The position numbers and the translations under genes were made by a program. A DNA stretch of 64,000 nucleotides from Paenibacillus taihuensis (GTDB taxonomy: Bacteria; Bacillota; Bacilli; Paenibacillales; Paenibacillaceae): contig NZ_QTTN01000016.1 of NCBI RefSeq assembly GCF_003386535.1, forward strand, positions 8,201 to 72,200, in the 5' to 3' direction. Of the stretch, positions 9,101 to 18,013 are shown in pieces. Each line of letters begins with the position of its first letter. Position 1 is the stretch's first letter. The notes beneath the pieces were generated by a model, which saw nothing but the letters and a program-made list of their open reading frames with translations, did not search any database and was not told where the DNA came from.

Positions 9101-10573
9101 TTGCAATTAGGCATGAAAATCGCTTCCGACACATCCGTACCTGCTTATGCTGCAGAGGGCATTGTTTGTCCGCCGGCATTCGATTATGCACAGGAGTTCT
9201 CTGTAATGACAACTCCTAGCCTATACGAAGCAAGATATCCTAAAACATACAATTCAACTTCTTTGCTAGATATGATGGAGCAGTATCATTCAAGATACTT
9301 TGGTATCTCCGAGCATAATGGAAATGACATTGGAGCTGCTGGCTCAAGCTTTGAATCTTACCTAAACTACTCGGATGAAGAAGAAGTGGCAAGCTTATTC
9401 TTTGGTATTGCTACATCTCTACCTGCAAATGTTTCAAATGAAGTGTTAAACAGCTACCACAGAACTCTTAACCAATGGTGGTATAACGAAAAGAGAAGCA
9501 AGAACCCCTTCTTGTCATACTACTATGCTGTTGCATTGCAACAATTAGCTAACCGCGGAGTAGATATTACCAAAGACGCTGTCGATACAAACGCAGCTGC
9601 TTGGGCTTTGACTCGTATGCCAAGCAACCTGGGTGTGTGGGACGTTTCGAACAGCACAAGAAATGATGTAACAGATGTTCTAGACTATGGTCTTCTTCTA
9701 AAGAAGCCAATGCAAACAGATGATTTCCGTGTAGATCAACTGTTGCCAAGAGATGAATTTCCGACTTTCAAGTATAATGGAACTTGGTTTGAACCTGAAG
9801 GAGACAACGCTCTATCTGTCGAGGCATCTACGATCCTTTCAATGCCATACTGGTTTGCTTTAGACCCGAGTAATAATTCTTCTATTGCTCGACTCGGTTC
9901 AAAAGCAACACCTCCAAACCTGCCGGTTCCAAGTATAAGTGCAGTAGGAAGCACAGATGTAACTATTCATGTAGGCGAGACTGTTGACCTAGATGTTACA
10001 GGAAGCGAAAATTCCTATATTTCAAATATCTCTTGGGCAACTACTGCATGGGATAACCAAGACGATGACGGTTATGTAGCTAATCAAGTTGTCGATTTAA
10101 GAACACGATATAACCTTAGTACTAACGGTAGATATTACGGCTCTCAAGTTACTGGCTTAAATATCGGCACTACTACCGTTATCGCCATGACTACTGATGC
10201 TGGTTCTGATGCTCCTAGAACTGTTACATTTAACATAACAGTTGTAGACCCTAATACCAGCGCAACCCCAGTTCAAGACCTAGCACAAGTAACACCTGCA
10301 AACTTTGCGCTGCCGTCTTGGTTGACAAGCGTGCTTTCCAACGCTAACTTAGGCACAAACGGAAATGCTTATGCTTCAATTGAGTATTCTTCTAGCGATG
10401 AAACAAAAGGAACAGTAAACCCAGAAACAGGTATGATCGTTTATAATACTGAAGGTCAATTCAATGTAATTGCTACAGTTACTTACAGTGATATGACAGT
10501 GAACGGCAGCCCTATGTTCGAGAAAAGCCATGTAATGACGTTTGTTTGTCCTGTTGTCAAAGCAGCTAATTAA
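6152..10573 (+). CDS. S-layer homology domain surface protein, 1473 aa
   Basis: Secreted cell-wall protein. A signal peptide ends near AFA-S at residues 28-30. Three SLH domains follow, with motifs TRAE (71-74), TRQE (131-134) and TRAE (192-195); SLH domains bind pyruvylated secondary wall polymer. Residues about 215-345 are a beta-rich stretch, then a Gly/Asn/Thr linker (about 350-390) and a bacterial Ig-like (Big2-type) domain (about 390-480). Residues 480-1260 form a large domain that I cannot name; its mix of helices and aromatic residues would suit a carbohydrate-active enzyme. At least two Ig-like segments end the protein. AAAGGAG at 6137-6143 supports the ATG. It is the sole cargo of the tRNA-Arg island and lies behind a cre box. 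The AT-rich codon use differs from its neighbours. Confidence 0.9.
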   Translation: MSRKTRKTSQVISSIAIGSMLFTGTAAFASPSVVNENVSTHWATKELQKWLSIGLLKGDANGNLNPNDAITRAEFVTILNRVFNLQSTTNSKTFADANPSDWYFGELQKASAAGLLNGDSKNNANPRAAITRQEAAALISRGFQVVSGTNNTNFSDSSQIAKWASEAVSTLASKGYLNGRGNGNFNPLAKITRAESFVMTDRVMGTLVRTPEDLANLPSTITGNVTIALPGATLKGLTINGDVYVTDAAAADPVVLDHTTVTGDLSIVVAQGVNLIASSITGTTNVADARHTISLNLDSDSSLNTLVLNAPANVTGTGSILTANINSTGVTVAQQPTTVKVAAGITSTVAGKSVDNTTSTGTDTGNNHGNDTGNNTGGNNSGDTGNINHNTPVVSAVSNGSKVNMYSTQITRLQPEGLDITQPIKWTTSDPYIAYVDTIGNSAGNFAGKVLGVSDGTATITGKQGETTVTVSVTVTNDPKIATNLEKIVYYYSAGDDKIPDSSDAPALNTDNFTALVGRTWPSASYAGYLNGPNGVKWMLSSDHASVTLYDPNKANPADQIQYLQGGRYIPQDASGTTQSIDIMMTDAAGGLWIIDAAGNATHIVRKQISVMALSLQQVEYSRNFLDRTGFQDGKNKFSSQADKIASLMGTKDTTDVSVANLESDNSGTWTSLFGMGELGRYNYMKSVYGSSDQRTIDAKSSAIRATEAVTLLAYISGTQLTVPAKDNVNDSDVLAFLGADIDGKDEGKPVYIDSNGQYTLNPIGTTPAPGDVFVRDYLVNPANPMAIGDTNRWVHKNAGTTTDINGTTVSYSSLIKNTGDLANLKSYNTLPVPTRLAKLYDPNAGTANAIPDNQIYYKPDASSDEFVQDFAFLNMAYDTFKTDDKELASLIKTAIISSVNATIINNYYHMALSPRVGIDPAYKPTGPKYSAGYVNSGNGLNVPTTPTRWGNFNPEYLDGANNVYNKSDYEDGPLNAGIALQMLQLGMKIASDTSVPAYAAEGIVCPPAFDYAQEFSVMTTPSLYEARYPKTYNSTSLLDMMEQYHSRYFGISEHNGNDIGAAGSSFESYLNYSDEEEVASLFFGIATSLPANVSNEVLNSYHRTLNQWWYNEKRSKNPFLSYYYAVALQQLANRGVDITKDAVDTNAAAWALTRMPSNLGVWDVSNSTRNDVTDVLDYGLLLKKPMQTDDFRVDQLLPRDEFPTFKYNGTWFEPEGDNALSVEASTILSMPYWFALDPSNNSSIARLGSKATPPNLPVPSISAVGSTDVTIHVGETVDLDVTGSENSYISNISWATTAWDNQDDDGYVANQVVDLRTRYNLSTNGRYYGSQVTGLNIGTTTVIAMTTDAGSDAPRTVTFNITVVDPNTSATPVQDLAQVTPANFALPSWLTSVLSNANLGTNGNAYASIEYSSSDETKGTVNPETGMIVYNTEGQFNVIATVTYSDMTVNGSPMFEKSHVMTFVCPVVKAAN

Positions 10574-10624
10574 TGATCCCATTATCGCGTCCGTAGTTTG
10601 ATGGATAGCATTAATTTAAATGGA

Positions 10625-10672
10625 AAGGGGGCTGTCCCAGGTTTTCTAACCTTTCGGGACAGCCCCTTCATT
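10625..10672 (+). terminator. strong terminator after the SLH gene
   Basis: AAGGGGGCTGTCCC and GGGACAGCCCCTT form a long GC-rich stem around a 16-base loop, followed by a T-rich tract. Confidence 0.85.
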
Positions 10673-10907
10673 ATTTATTCCTTTTTCTTCAGCCTCTCAA
10701 AGCGAGCAATCAAAGATTAGCTTACTGTTGTCGATGCTCAAGCCTTGTTGCAGTAAAGTTAGCTTTTGTGTCCATACTATCTTACGGGTTATCACAGCTC
10801 CATGTGGTTTTTTTTATATAGCCGCCCTACCCAGTGCTGAATGAACTCATCCTTCAACCACATGCCAGTGTAACAACTTCACGTGGTTATTAAAACCAGT
10901 ATCTGCT

Positions 10908-10940
10908 GTCCTATTGTTGTCCAAATGACAACAATAGGAC
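10908..10940. repeat. 14-bp inverted repeat in the island right arm
   Basis: GTCCTATTGTTGTC (10908-10921) and GACAACAATAGGAC (10927-10940) are perfect complements separated by CAAAT. A near match, GTCCTGTTGTTGTCA, occurs at 5714-5728 in the left arm. The location near both ends suggests recombinase or excisionase arm-type sites, though a simple hairpin is also possible. Confidence 0.5.
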
Positions 10941-10985
10941 AAACTTGCTCACAAGGGTCTCCCCGACAATACGTTTACAAAAACA

Positions 10986-11017
10986 AAAAGAACCGCACAC
11001 TGATGCGGTTCTTTCAC
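10986..11017 (-). terminator. terminator of tRNA-Arg supplied by the island
   Basis: On the minus strand AAAGAACCGCATCAGTGTGCGGTTCTTT is followed by TTGTTTTTG. It lies just past the tRNA 3' end and replaces the ancestral terminator now separated by the island. Confidence 0.7.
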
Positions 11018-11026
11018 TTTTATGGG

Positions 11027-11103
11027 TGGCGCGCCCGATACGATTCGAACGTACGACCTGCAGTTTAGGAAACTGTCGCTCTATCCTGCTGAGCTACGGG
11101 CGC
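11027..11103 (-). tRNA. tRNA-Arg (anticodon CCT)
   Basis: Read on the minus strand this 77-base gene has acceptor GCGCCCG paired with CGGGCGC, D-arm AGCTCAGCAGGATAGAGC, an anticodon loop TTCCTAA with anticodon CCT, T-loop TTCGAAT, discriminator G and an encoded CCA. It is complete. Its 3' half (11027-11075) is identical to 5561-5609, marking it as the rebuilt attachment site of the island to its left. Confidence 0.95.
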
Positions 11104-11483
11104 GCGGTAAGGATAATAATAGCATGATTGGCGCGCAAGGCGCAACGTACGCGTGTGGATATTGTGGGGATGATGTGGGCAGATTGCCTTCAGAAAGATA
11201 TCCACATATGAATAACTATTTTAGGACCAAAGAACTACGAAGTGTCTGAATAAAGTGTGAATAAAGTCGCGAGAACGCTATTTTATGCTGAGGAATGTCG
11301 AAAGTTTAAGCGTATTCACTGCCATATTGTCGACATGGTATTACAAACAAGTTTGTCCGAACCGTATATAATAAGGAGTATACTTATTAAACTTTCTTAA
11401 ACAATTAGTCATCCACGAATGCCGCACACTTCCTTGCACCGTTATTTCCAATTGAATGTGATAGGAGCTGTCCCAAAGCCGCC
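11104..11483. other. intergenic region with DnaA-box-like sequences
   Basis: 380 bases without a confident gene. TGTGGATAT (11154-11162) and ATATCCACA (11198-11206) face each other, and TGTGAATAA lies at 11256-11264; all are within one or two bases of the DnaA box TTATCCACA. The rest is AT-rich leader sequence before the Spo0E-like gene. Confidence 0.4.
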
Positions 11484-12341
<858 letters not shown>

Positions 12342-12483
12342 GTTGCGGGATAACTGCCTTTTCTTCAGGTATAACTTCGTTCTCGCCGGTAATAATGGTG
12401 CTGCAGATTGCTTTTATTTTAGTACAATTATGATATGATCCAAGTAAGATGTCCACAAGCTGGTTTAAAGGGTGTGTCGCATA

Positions 12484-14697
12484 TTGTCGGTCAAGACGAA
12501 GCTGTCCTTTATGATTTCATTGCTTGTATTTATCATGCTTGCGTTAAATGTCATTTTGAGTGCCTATTCGACACGCGTTAATTTACAATCCGACGTGGAA
12601 GCGAATATGATGGCGATTAGCCAGCAGATCGCGGTTAATGTCATGCAGAACTCGCGGGAACATACATTTATACATACGATGCTAGCCGAAAAACTGAAAA
12701 CGGTTTCCGATGAAGTGGCCGGCCAGCTGCCGAAGTCCGCCTATCTCGTTACGAATCAGCACCTCGTGGAGTTGGCGAAGCAGCTTGACATTGCGGGCGT
12801 TTCGGTGATGCTTCGCGATGGTTCGGAATATCTGACCGTCCGATCATCGGATCCATTGGAGATTGGCGTATCACGGACTGCAGCGGAAATCCACCAGCCA
12901 AGCAAGAGCTTCTGGACACCGTCTTATCAAACAACGCTTACGGATCACAGTGCGTTCGGTCTGGACAGTTACTACTCCGAGAATGACACGAATTACGTCA
13001 TTCACTGTTATATGCGAAGTGATCAGCTCAGCGATTATGAGGAGATTGCACATACGACATCATTTTTGACGGAAATGCGTGCAGGCAACCCTACGATCCT
13101 GGAAGTGACGGGATTTAACCCGACTTTATTCGCACATATGCCAGAGTCGCAGGTCCCGCAATACGTGAGCGAACGGGACCGGACGAAGGATTCGATCCCG
13201 TTCGGCAGTTATGGCTATCAGGAAATCGTGCAAGATAAGAAGAGCGTGGGGGAGGCGCTGGCAGGCAAGCCGGTGTTCCGATATGAGAACCTGAATAACC
13301 ATTCGGTAATCAAAAGCTTCGTGGCCGCGAAGGAGCCTATCCCTTACGTCATTGGGCTCGTATTCGATCAGGAGCCGATGATCGAATTAATGAAGCAGCA
13401 GCGCAATAATCAGATTACCATATCGGTCCTGCTGCTCGTCGGCGTCATATTCTGCAGCTACTGGCTCGCGGGACTGCTTTTCCGCCCGGTTCGTTCGATC
13501 CTGTGGAAAATCAACGAGGTGTCGTTCGGCCGCTTCGACAATTCAATTGAAGTGCGCCGCAAGGATGAGCTGGGTCAGCTGGCACAGCGGGTCAACGCGA
13601 TGTCGAAGAACCTCGGCATCTACATGACGAAGCTGAAGATGGCGTTCGAAGAGAACCGTTCCATGAAAGAGCATTTGGAATCCTTCATTAATCATACAAC
13701 CGATGCCATCCATGTCGTTGACCTTGATGGACGCACGACGCAAGTGAACCGAGCGTTCGAGGAACTGTTCGGCTACGATGCAGAAGCAGCTGTCGGTCAA
13801 GTGCTGCCGCTCGTGCCCGAGCATCTGGCCTTGGAGGAGCAGAAGTCGATCGAGCAGCTGCGCGGCGGCAAGACGCTGGCTGCACGCGAGACGCTGCGGG
13901 TGACGAGCAGCGGAGAATGGATCGCGGTTAGCGCCACGACATCGCCGATACGCGACAAGAACGGCGAGATTCGCGGAATTGCGAGCATTACGCGAGATAT
14001 GACGAGCCGCAACAAGATGGAGGAGCTTCTTCGCAGATCGGAGAAGCTGACGACGGTAGGTCAGCTTGCAGCGGGCGTTGCACATGAGATTCGCAATCCG
14101 CTGACGACGCTTCGCGGGTTTCTGCAGCTGCAGCTCGAGACGAAGCGGCTGAATGCGCAGCATGTCGACTTGATGCTGTCGGAGATTGACCGCATCAACC
14201 TTATTGTCGGCGAGTTCCTCATATTGGCGAAGCCGCAGGCGACACGCTTCGAGGAGAAGGACGTTCGCTTCATACTCGGCGATGTCATCTCGCTTCTCGA
14301 TAGCGAAGCGCATCTGTGCAATATCGAATTCCTCACCGTCTTCGAGCAAGCAGAGTGCCGCATTTCCTGCGAAGAGAATCAGCTGAAGCAGGTGTTCATC
14401 AACGTGCTGAAGAATGCCATCGAAGCGATGCAAAGCGGCGGCCAAATTACGATCGAGGTCAGACACGATGACCCGCATCATGTTAAATTGTCCATTACGG
14501 ACGAAGGCATTGGCATTCCGGAGGATCGTATTCCGATGCTTGGCAACCCGTTCTATACGGATAAGGATAAGGGAACGGGGCTTGGCATTATGGTGAGCCA
14601 GCGCATTATCCAGGGCCATCATGGAACGCTGGAGATCCAGAGCAGGGTCGGCGTCGGTACAAAGGTCATTATTACGCTTCCTTTATTGAAGCCATAG
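12484..14697 (+). CDS. PAS-containing sporulation-type sensor histidine kinase, 737 aa
   Basis: Membrane histidine kinase without an adjacent response regulator, as expected for kinases feeding the Spo0F/Spo0B/Spo0A phosphorelay. Order: membrane segment (about 10-30), extracellular sensor of about 280 residues, second membrane segment (about 309-332), HAMP, PAS (about 395-510; INHTTDAIHVVDLDGRTTQV), HisKA with VAHEIRNPLTTLRGF (phosphorylated His near 531), and HATPase with N-box NVLKNAIEAM, DEGIGIP and GTGLGI. The frame is open from GTG 12472, but AAAGGGTG at 12466-12473 favours TTG 12484 (MSVKTKLSF). The PAS-HisKA-HATPase arrangement resembles KinB/KinE-type sporulation kinases. Confidence 0.88.
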   Translation: MSVKTKLSFMISLLVFIMLALNVILSAYSTRVNLQSDVEANMMAISQQIAVNVMQNSREHTFIHTMLAEKLKTVSDEVAGQLPKSAYLVTNQHLVELAKQLDIAGVSVMLRDGSEYLTVRSSDPLEIGVSRTAAEIHQPSKSFWTPSYQTTLTDHSAFGLDSYYSENDTNYVIHCYMRSDQLSDYEEIAHTTSFLTEMRAGNPTILEVTGFNPTLFAHMPESQVPQYVSERDRTKDSIPFGSYGYQEIVQDKKSVGEALAGKPVFRYENLNNHSVIKSFVAAKEPIPYVIGLVFDQEPMIELMKQQRNNQITISVLLLVGVIFCSYWLAGLLFRPVRSILWKINEVSFGRFDNSIEVRRKDELGQLAQRVNAMSKNLGIYMTKLKMAFEENRSMKEHLESFINHTTDAIHVVDLDGRTTQVNRAFEELFGYDAEAAVGQVLPLVPEHLALEEQKSIEQLRGGKTLAARETLRVTSSGEWIAVSATTSPIRDKNGEIRGIASITRDMTSRNKMEELLRRSEKLTTVGQLAAGVAHEIRNPLTTLRGFLQLQLETKRLNAQHVDLMLSEIDRINLIVGEFLILAKPQATRFEEKDVRFILGDVISLLDSEAHLCNIEFLTVFEQAECRISCEENQLKQVFINVLKNAIEAMQSGGQITIEVRHDDPHHVKLSITDEGIGIPEDRIPMLGNPFYTDKDKGTGLGIMVSQRIIQGHHGTLEIQSRVGVGTKVIITLPLLKP

Positions 14698-14740
14698 CTT
14701 AGCTTGATCGTCTAAAATACATCCCAAGGAGTGAACAGGC

Positions 14741-15445
14741 ATGAAAGAGGCAAGCGGCGGTTACCGCGCGCTGGTGCTCGGCGCGACGGGTCTGGTCGGC
14801 TCAGCGCTGCTTCAGCAGCTGCTCGCTGACCCGCAGTGTGCGGCGGTTACGATTCTGGTGCGCAGGCCGCTGCGACCGTCGCCGGATATGGGGACGTACG
14901 GCAGCAAGCTGACCGTCCTGACCGCCGACTTCGACCGGATGGAAGAGGCGCTCACCGGCGTGGAAGCCGATACGGTGTTCTGCGCGCTCGGCACGACGAT
15001 CAAGAAGGCGGGCACGCAGGAAGCATTCCGCGTGGTCGACCTGGAATATCCGGTCAGGCTCGCGGAGTGGGCGAAGGCGCATGGCGCTGACAGATATATG
15101 GTGGTCTCTGCAATGGGCGCGAATGCATCGTCTTCAATTTTTTACAACCGGGTCAAGGGAGAAATGGAGGCGCGGATCACGGAGATCGGCTTGCCCGAGC
15201 TGCATATCGTCCGTCCATCGCTGCTGCTCGGGAAGCGGGAGGAATTCCGCCTTGGCGAGAAGTTGGCCATCATGCTAAGCCCGCTCATGAAGCTGCTGAT
15301 GGTTGGGCGGCTGCGTATGTATCGACCGGTACAAGCGGAGGATGTTGCTGCCTTTATGGTGAAGTGTGCGCAAACTGGACTGGCTTCGGGCGATCGTCCA
15401 GTGGTCGAGCTATATGAGAATGGGGCAATTACTGCTACAATATAG
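14741..15445 (+). CDS. NAD(P)-binding oxidoreductase (atypical SDR, NmrA/HTATIP2-like), 234 aa
   Basis: Rossmann-fold protein of the atypical short-chain dehydrogenase group: nucleotide loop LVLGATGLVGSALL at residues 11-24, DTVFCALGTT, VVSAMGA, and a YNRVKGEME block with the Tyr-x-x-x-Lys arrangement. The substrate is unknown; homologues of this type are redox-sensing or sugar-nucleotide-like enzymes. AAGGAG lies just before the ATG. It is co-directional with the sensor kinase upstream and the pseudouridine synthase downstream (34-base gap). Confidence 0.8.
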   Translation: MKEASGGYRALVLGATGLVGSALLQQLLADPQCAAVTILVRRPLRPSPDMGTYGSKLTVLTADFDRMEEALTGVEADTVFCALGTTIKKAGTQEAFRVVDLEYPVRLAEWAKAHGADRYMVVSAMGANASSSIFYNRVKGEMEARITEIGLPELHIVRPSLLLGKREEFRLGEKLAIMLSPLMKLLMVGRLRMYRPVQAEDVAAFMVKCAQTGLASGDRPVVELYENGAITATI

Positions 15446-15479
15446 AGGAATACGGATAGGTGCGGGGTGAATAAGTCAG

Positions 15480-16175
15480 TTGAGGATTAACAAGTTTATT
15501 AGCGAAACCGGCTATTGCTCGCGGCGTGAAGCAGACAAGCTGGTCGAATCGGGCCGCGTTACGATTAACGGCGTGACTGCAGAGCTTGGCAGCCAGGCGG
15601 AGCTGGTCGATGATGTCCGTGTCGATGGCCGCAAGATTGGGGAGCAGCGCTCCCATGTCTACATTGCCTTGAATAAGCCGGTAGGCATTACGAGTACAAC
15701 AGAGGAACATGTGCAAGGCAACATCGTGGATTACGTCGGGCATTCGGAGCGGATTTTCCCGATTGGGCGATTGGATAAGGATTCGGAAGGGCTCATTCTG
15801 CTGACCAATGACGGCGATATCGTGAATAAGATATTGCGGGCGGAAGGCAAGCATGAGAAGGAGTATGTCGTTACGGTAGACCGCCCGGTGACGCCGAGGT
15901 TTATGCAGGCGATGAGCGAAGGCGTCCGCATTCTGGGCGCGATGACGCTTCCATGTAAGGTGGTGCGGGAAGGTGACCGCGTGTTCCGGATCACGCTGAC
16001 GGAAGGGAAGAACCGTCAAATTCGCCGCATGTGCCAGACGTTCGGCTACAATGTGAAGAAGCTGCGCCGCGTGCGGATTATGAATATTCAGCTGGGACAG
16101 CTGGGCTACGGAAAGTGGCGGGATTTGACGAAGGGCGAGCTCATGGACCTGTTTACGATGCTCGATTATAAGTAA
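15480..16175 (+). CDS. rluF: rRNA pseudouridine synthase, RluF/RsuA family, 231 aa
   Basis: Isomerises a specific uridine in rRNA. An N-terminal S4 RNA-binding domain ([20 protein letters not shown] to about residue 55) precedes the catalytic domain with [15 protein letters not shown], where Asp is the nucleophile, and a C-terminal [11 protein letters not shown] block. Similarity in these blocks is closest to the RluF branch (23S U2604 in E. coli), but RsuA cannot be excluded. The start is TTG at 15480, supported by GCGGGGTGA ten bases upstream; no ATG is available nearby. Ends at a strong terminator. Confidence 0.88.
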   Translation: MRINKFISETGYCSRREADKLVESGRVTINGVTAELGSQAELVDDVRVDGRKIGEQRSHVYIALNKPVGITSTTEEHVQGNIVDYVGHSERIFPIGRLDKDSEGLILLTNDGDIVNKILRAEGKHEKEYVVTVDRPVTPRFMQAMSEGVRILGAMTLPCKVVREGDRVFRITLTEGKNRQIRRMCQTFGYNVKKLRRVRIMNIQLGQLGYGKWRDLTKGELMDLFTMLDYK

Positions 16176-16234
16176 GCGAGAGAAGGGGCCTCGGAGTGCT
16201 TTTCCCGGGAAATAATACAATAGCAGTACGCGGA

Positions 16235-16280
16235 AGATCAGAGAGAATCGGCTTGAAACAGGCATCTCTGGTCTTTTTTT
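16235..16280 (+). terminator. terminator after the pseudouridine synthase gene
   Basis: AGATCAGAGA pairs with TCTCTGGTCT around a 20-base loop and runs into T7. Confidence 0.85.
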
Positions 16281-16305
16281 ACGGTTTTTTACGTAAAACA
16301 AACAT

Positions 16306-16334
16306 TTGTAATCCTAGAAAACATGAAGTAAAAT
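16306..16334 (+). promoter_or_regulatory. SigA-type promoter of the Mur ligase/racemase unit
   Basis: TTGTAA (16306-16311), exactly 17 bases, then TAAAAT (16329-16334). It predicts a leader of roughly 150 bases before the Mur ligase start; the leader contains short GC-rich inverted segments but no riboswitch class that I recognise. Confidence 0.5.
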
Positions 16335-16491
16335 TATAAAGGATTGTTCACGCTTTGCATAGAGGGAAATGTAAATAAATTGCGTTTAACGGGGAAGCCG
16401 CCACGGGTAATGGATTGGACAAGCCCGGTGTGCAGAATCGCGAACTTGCTAGGCGCGAATACGATTTCATGGGTAGAAAGGGACTTATTCC

Positions 16492-17988
16492 ATGACAAGA
16501 TTACAAGAGCTGCTTCAAGCGACAGCTATTATGGATACCTATCAGGCTGCCGAAGATTTGACGATTGGCGGCATTGCCTATCATTCCGGGAAAGTGAAAG
16601 AGGGCGACCTCTTCGTCTGCATTACCGGTTACGCAACCGACGGGCACAAGTATTTGCGCGATGCAGTCGCGAAAGGCGCAGTTGCAGCTATCGTAGAGCG
16701 CGTGCAGGATGACATTCATGTGCCGCAATATGTCGTGCCGAACAGCCGGATTGCGCTTGCGCAGCTGGGGAGTGCTTATTACGGCCATCCGTCCGAGAAG
16801 ATGAAGATGATCGGCATTACGGCGACGAATGGCAAAACAACGACGACCTATATGACGAATGCGATTCTGGAGCAGCATGGGTTGAAGACCGGTCTCATCG
16901 GCACCGTCATCATCAAGATCGACGATACGAAGATTCCGTCCGAGCTGACGACGCCGGAATCGCTTGATCTGCAGGCCTACTTGGCGCAGATGGTGGAGCG
17001 GGGCGTGTCCCATGTGAGCATGGAGGTATCCTCGGCGGCGCTCGAATCGCACCGCGTAGAGACGGTCGATTACGACATCGTCTGCTTCAACAATCTTAGC
17101 CGTGAGCATATTGATTCGCACGGCACGTTCGATAACTATTTTGCGGCCAAGTCGAGCCTCATTAAGGGCGCCAGCGAGCATAGCTTCGCCGTGCTTAACC
17201 TGGATGACGAGTTTGCGGCATCGCTCGTGACGGAGACGGCGGCGCAGGTCGTCACCTTCGGCATGAAGAGCAGCGAGGGCACGCTCCATTGCAAGGATCT
17301 GGATCTCTCGACAGGCCGTGCCAAGTTTACGGTCGAGATCAAGAAGCCGTTCAAAGCGGGCGCAATCGAGTATACGCCAGGCGAGTTCCGCGTGGATCTG
17401 CGCATTCCGGGGCTGCACTCCGTCTACAACTCGATGGCGGCCATTACGGTGGCGCTGCTGTGCGGCATTCCAGTTGCAACGATTCAAGAGGCGCTGCGTA
17501 CATTTGGCGGCGTAGAGCGCAGATTCGAGTTCATTCATGAGGATGAGTTCATCATTATCGATGACCATTTTGCAAATCCGGGCAATATTGATGTGACGCT
17601 TGAGACGATGCGTTATATGGACTATGAGCAGTTCCATCTCGTCTACGCGATTCGCGGCAACCGCGGACCGGTTACGAACCGCGAGAATGCGGAGACGATC
17701 GTGAAGTGGCTGAACCGACTGGAGACGCGCGAGATTATCGCAACGCGGAGCGAGTCGCATGTGAACAAGAACAACACTGTCTCTGATGAAGAAGCGGATG
17801 TGTTCCTCGAAGTAATGAAGGAAGCGAACATTGATGTACACCTGTATAGAGAGCTGCCGGACGCGATCGCAAGTGCGTTGTCCAAGGCAGGCCGCGGCGA
17901 CTTGATTCTGCTGGCAGGCTGCCAAGGGATGGACCCTGGCGCCGAGATTGCGCATAAGCAGCTGGACGAGCTCAGCAATAACCGATAA
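16492..17988 (+). CDS. MurE-like Mur ligase with atypical substrate site, 498 aa
   Basis: ATP-dependent amide ligase of the Mur family with three domains. Residues 1-105 match the UDP-binding domain of MurE, ITATNGKTTTTYM (about 106-118) is the ATP loop, SREHIDSHG (about 203-211) and YFAAKSSLIKG hold the metal- and carbamoyl-lysine region. The C-terminal domain departs from canonical MurE: the DNPR motif that recognises diaminopimelate and the KGHE motif are absent, with RSESHVNKNNT and GCQGMDPGAE in their places. It is therefore probably not the housekeeping MurE but a paralogue joining another amino acid to a UDP-muramyl-type or related acceptor. AAAGGGA precedes the ATG. Followed after 25 bases by an Asp/Glu racemase. 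Confidence 0.8.
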   Translation: MTRLQELLQATAIMDTYQAAEDLTIGGIAYHSGKVKEGDLFVCITGYATDGHKYLRDAVAKGAVAAIVERVQDDIHVPQYVVPNSRIALAQLGSAYYGHPSEKMKMIGITATNGKTTTTYMTNAILEQHGLKTGLIGTVIIKIDDTKIPSELTTPESLDLQAYLAQMVERGVSHVSMEVSSAALESHRVETVDYDIVCFNNLSREHIDSHGTFDNYFAAKSSLIKGASEHSFAVLNLDDEFAASLVTETAAQVVTFGMKSSEGTLHCKDLDLSTGRAKFTVEIKKPFKAGAIEYTPGEFRVDLRIPGLHSVYNSMAAITVALLCGIPVATIQEALRTFGGVERRFEFIHEDEFIIIDDHFANPGNIDVTLETMRYMDYEQFHLVYAIRGNRGPVTNRENAETIVKWLNRLETREIIATRSESHVNKNNTVSDEEADVFLEVMKEANIDVHLYRELPDAIASALSKAGRGDLILLAGCQGMDPGAEIAHKQLDELSNNR

Positions 17989-18013
17989 CGGATTAACGGA
18001 TAAAGTAGGTAGA

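Larger units (their letters stand above)
10673..11026. other. island right arm, non-coding
   Basis: About 350 bases without a supportable gene. It holds a perfect 14-bp inverted repeat (10908-10940) and the tRNA terminator (10986-11017). Short broken frames on the minus strand (for example LTLLQQGLSIDNSKLI near 10690-10760) may be remains of a decayed gene, but no family is recognisable. Confidence 0.5.
5561..11075. mobile_element. genomic island integrated at tRNA-Arg(CCT), about 5.5 kb
   Basis: The segment between the two 49-bp copies of the tRNA-Arg 3' half (5561-5609 and 11027-11075) spans 5466 bp per unit. Its base composition is visibly more AT-rich than the flanks. Its only convincing gene is the SLH surface protein at 6152-10573. 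No complete tyrosine or serine integrase, excisionase or replication gene is visible, so the island is either a degraded element or a non-autonomous one moved by an integrase in trans. It brought its own terminator for the restored tRNA (10986-11017), while the original terminator remains at 5519-5546. Confidence 0.8.

Noticed and set aside
13543-14622. 359-codon antisense frame over the sensor kinase
   Set aside because: Shadow frame; the kinase motifs are on the plus strand.
16501-17955. 484-codon open frame antisense to the Mur ligase gene
   Set aside because: Mirror frame of a GC-rich gene; composition rich in Arg, His and Leu, no domain, no ribosome binding site. The plus-strand frame has clear Mur motifs.
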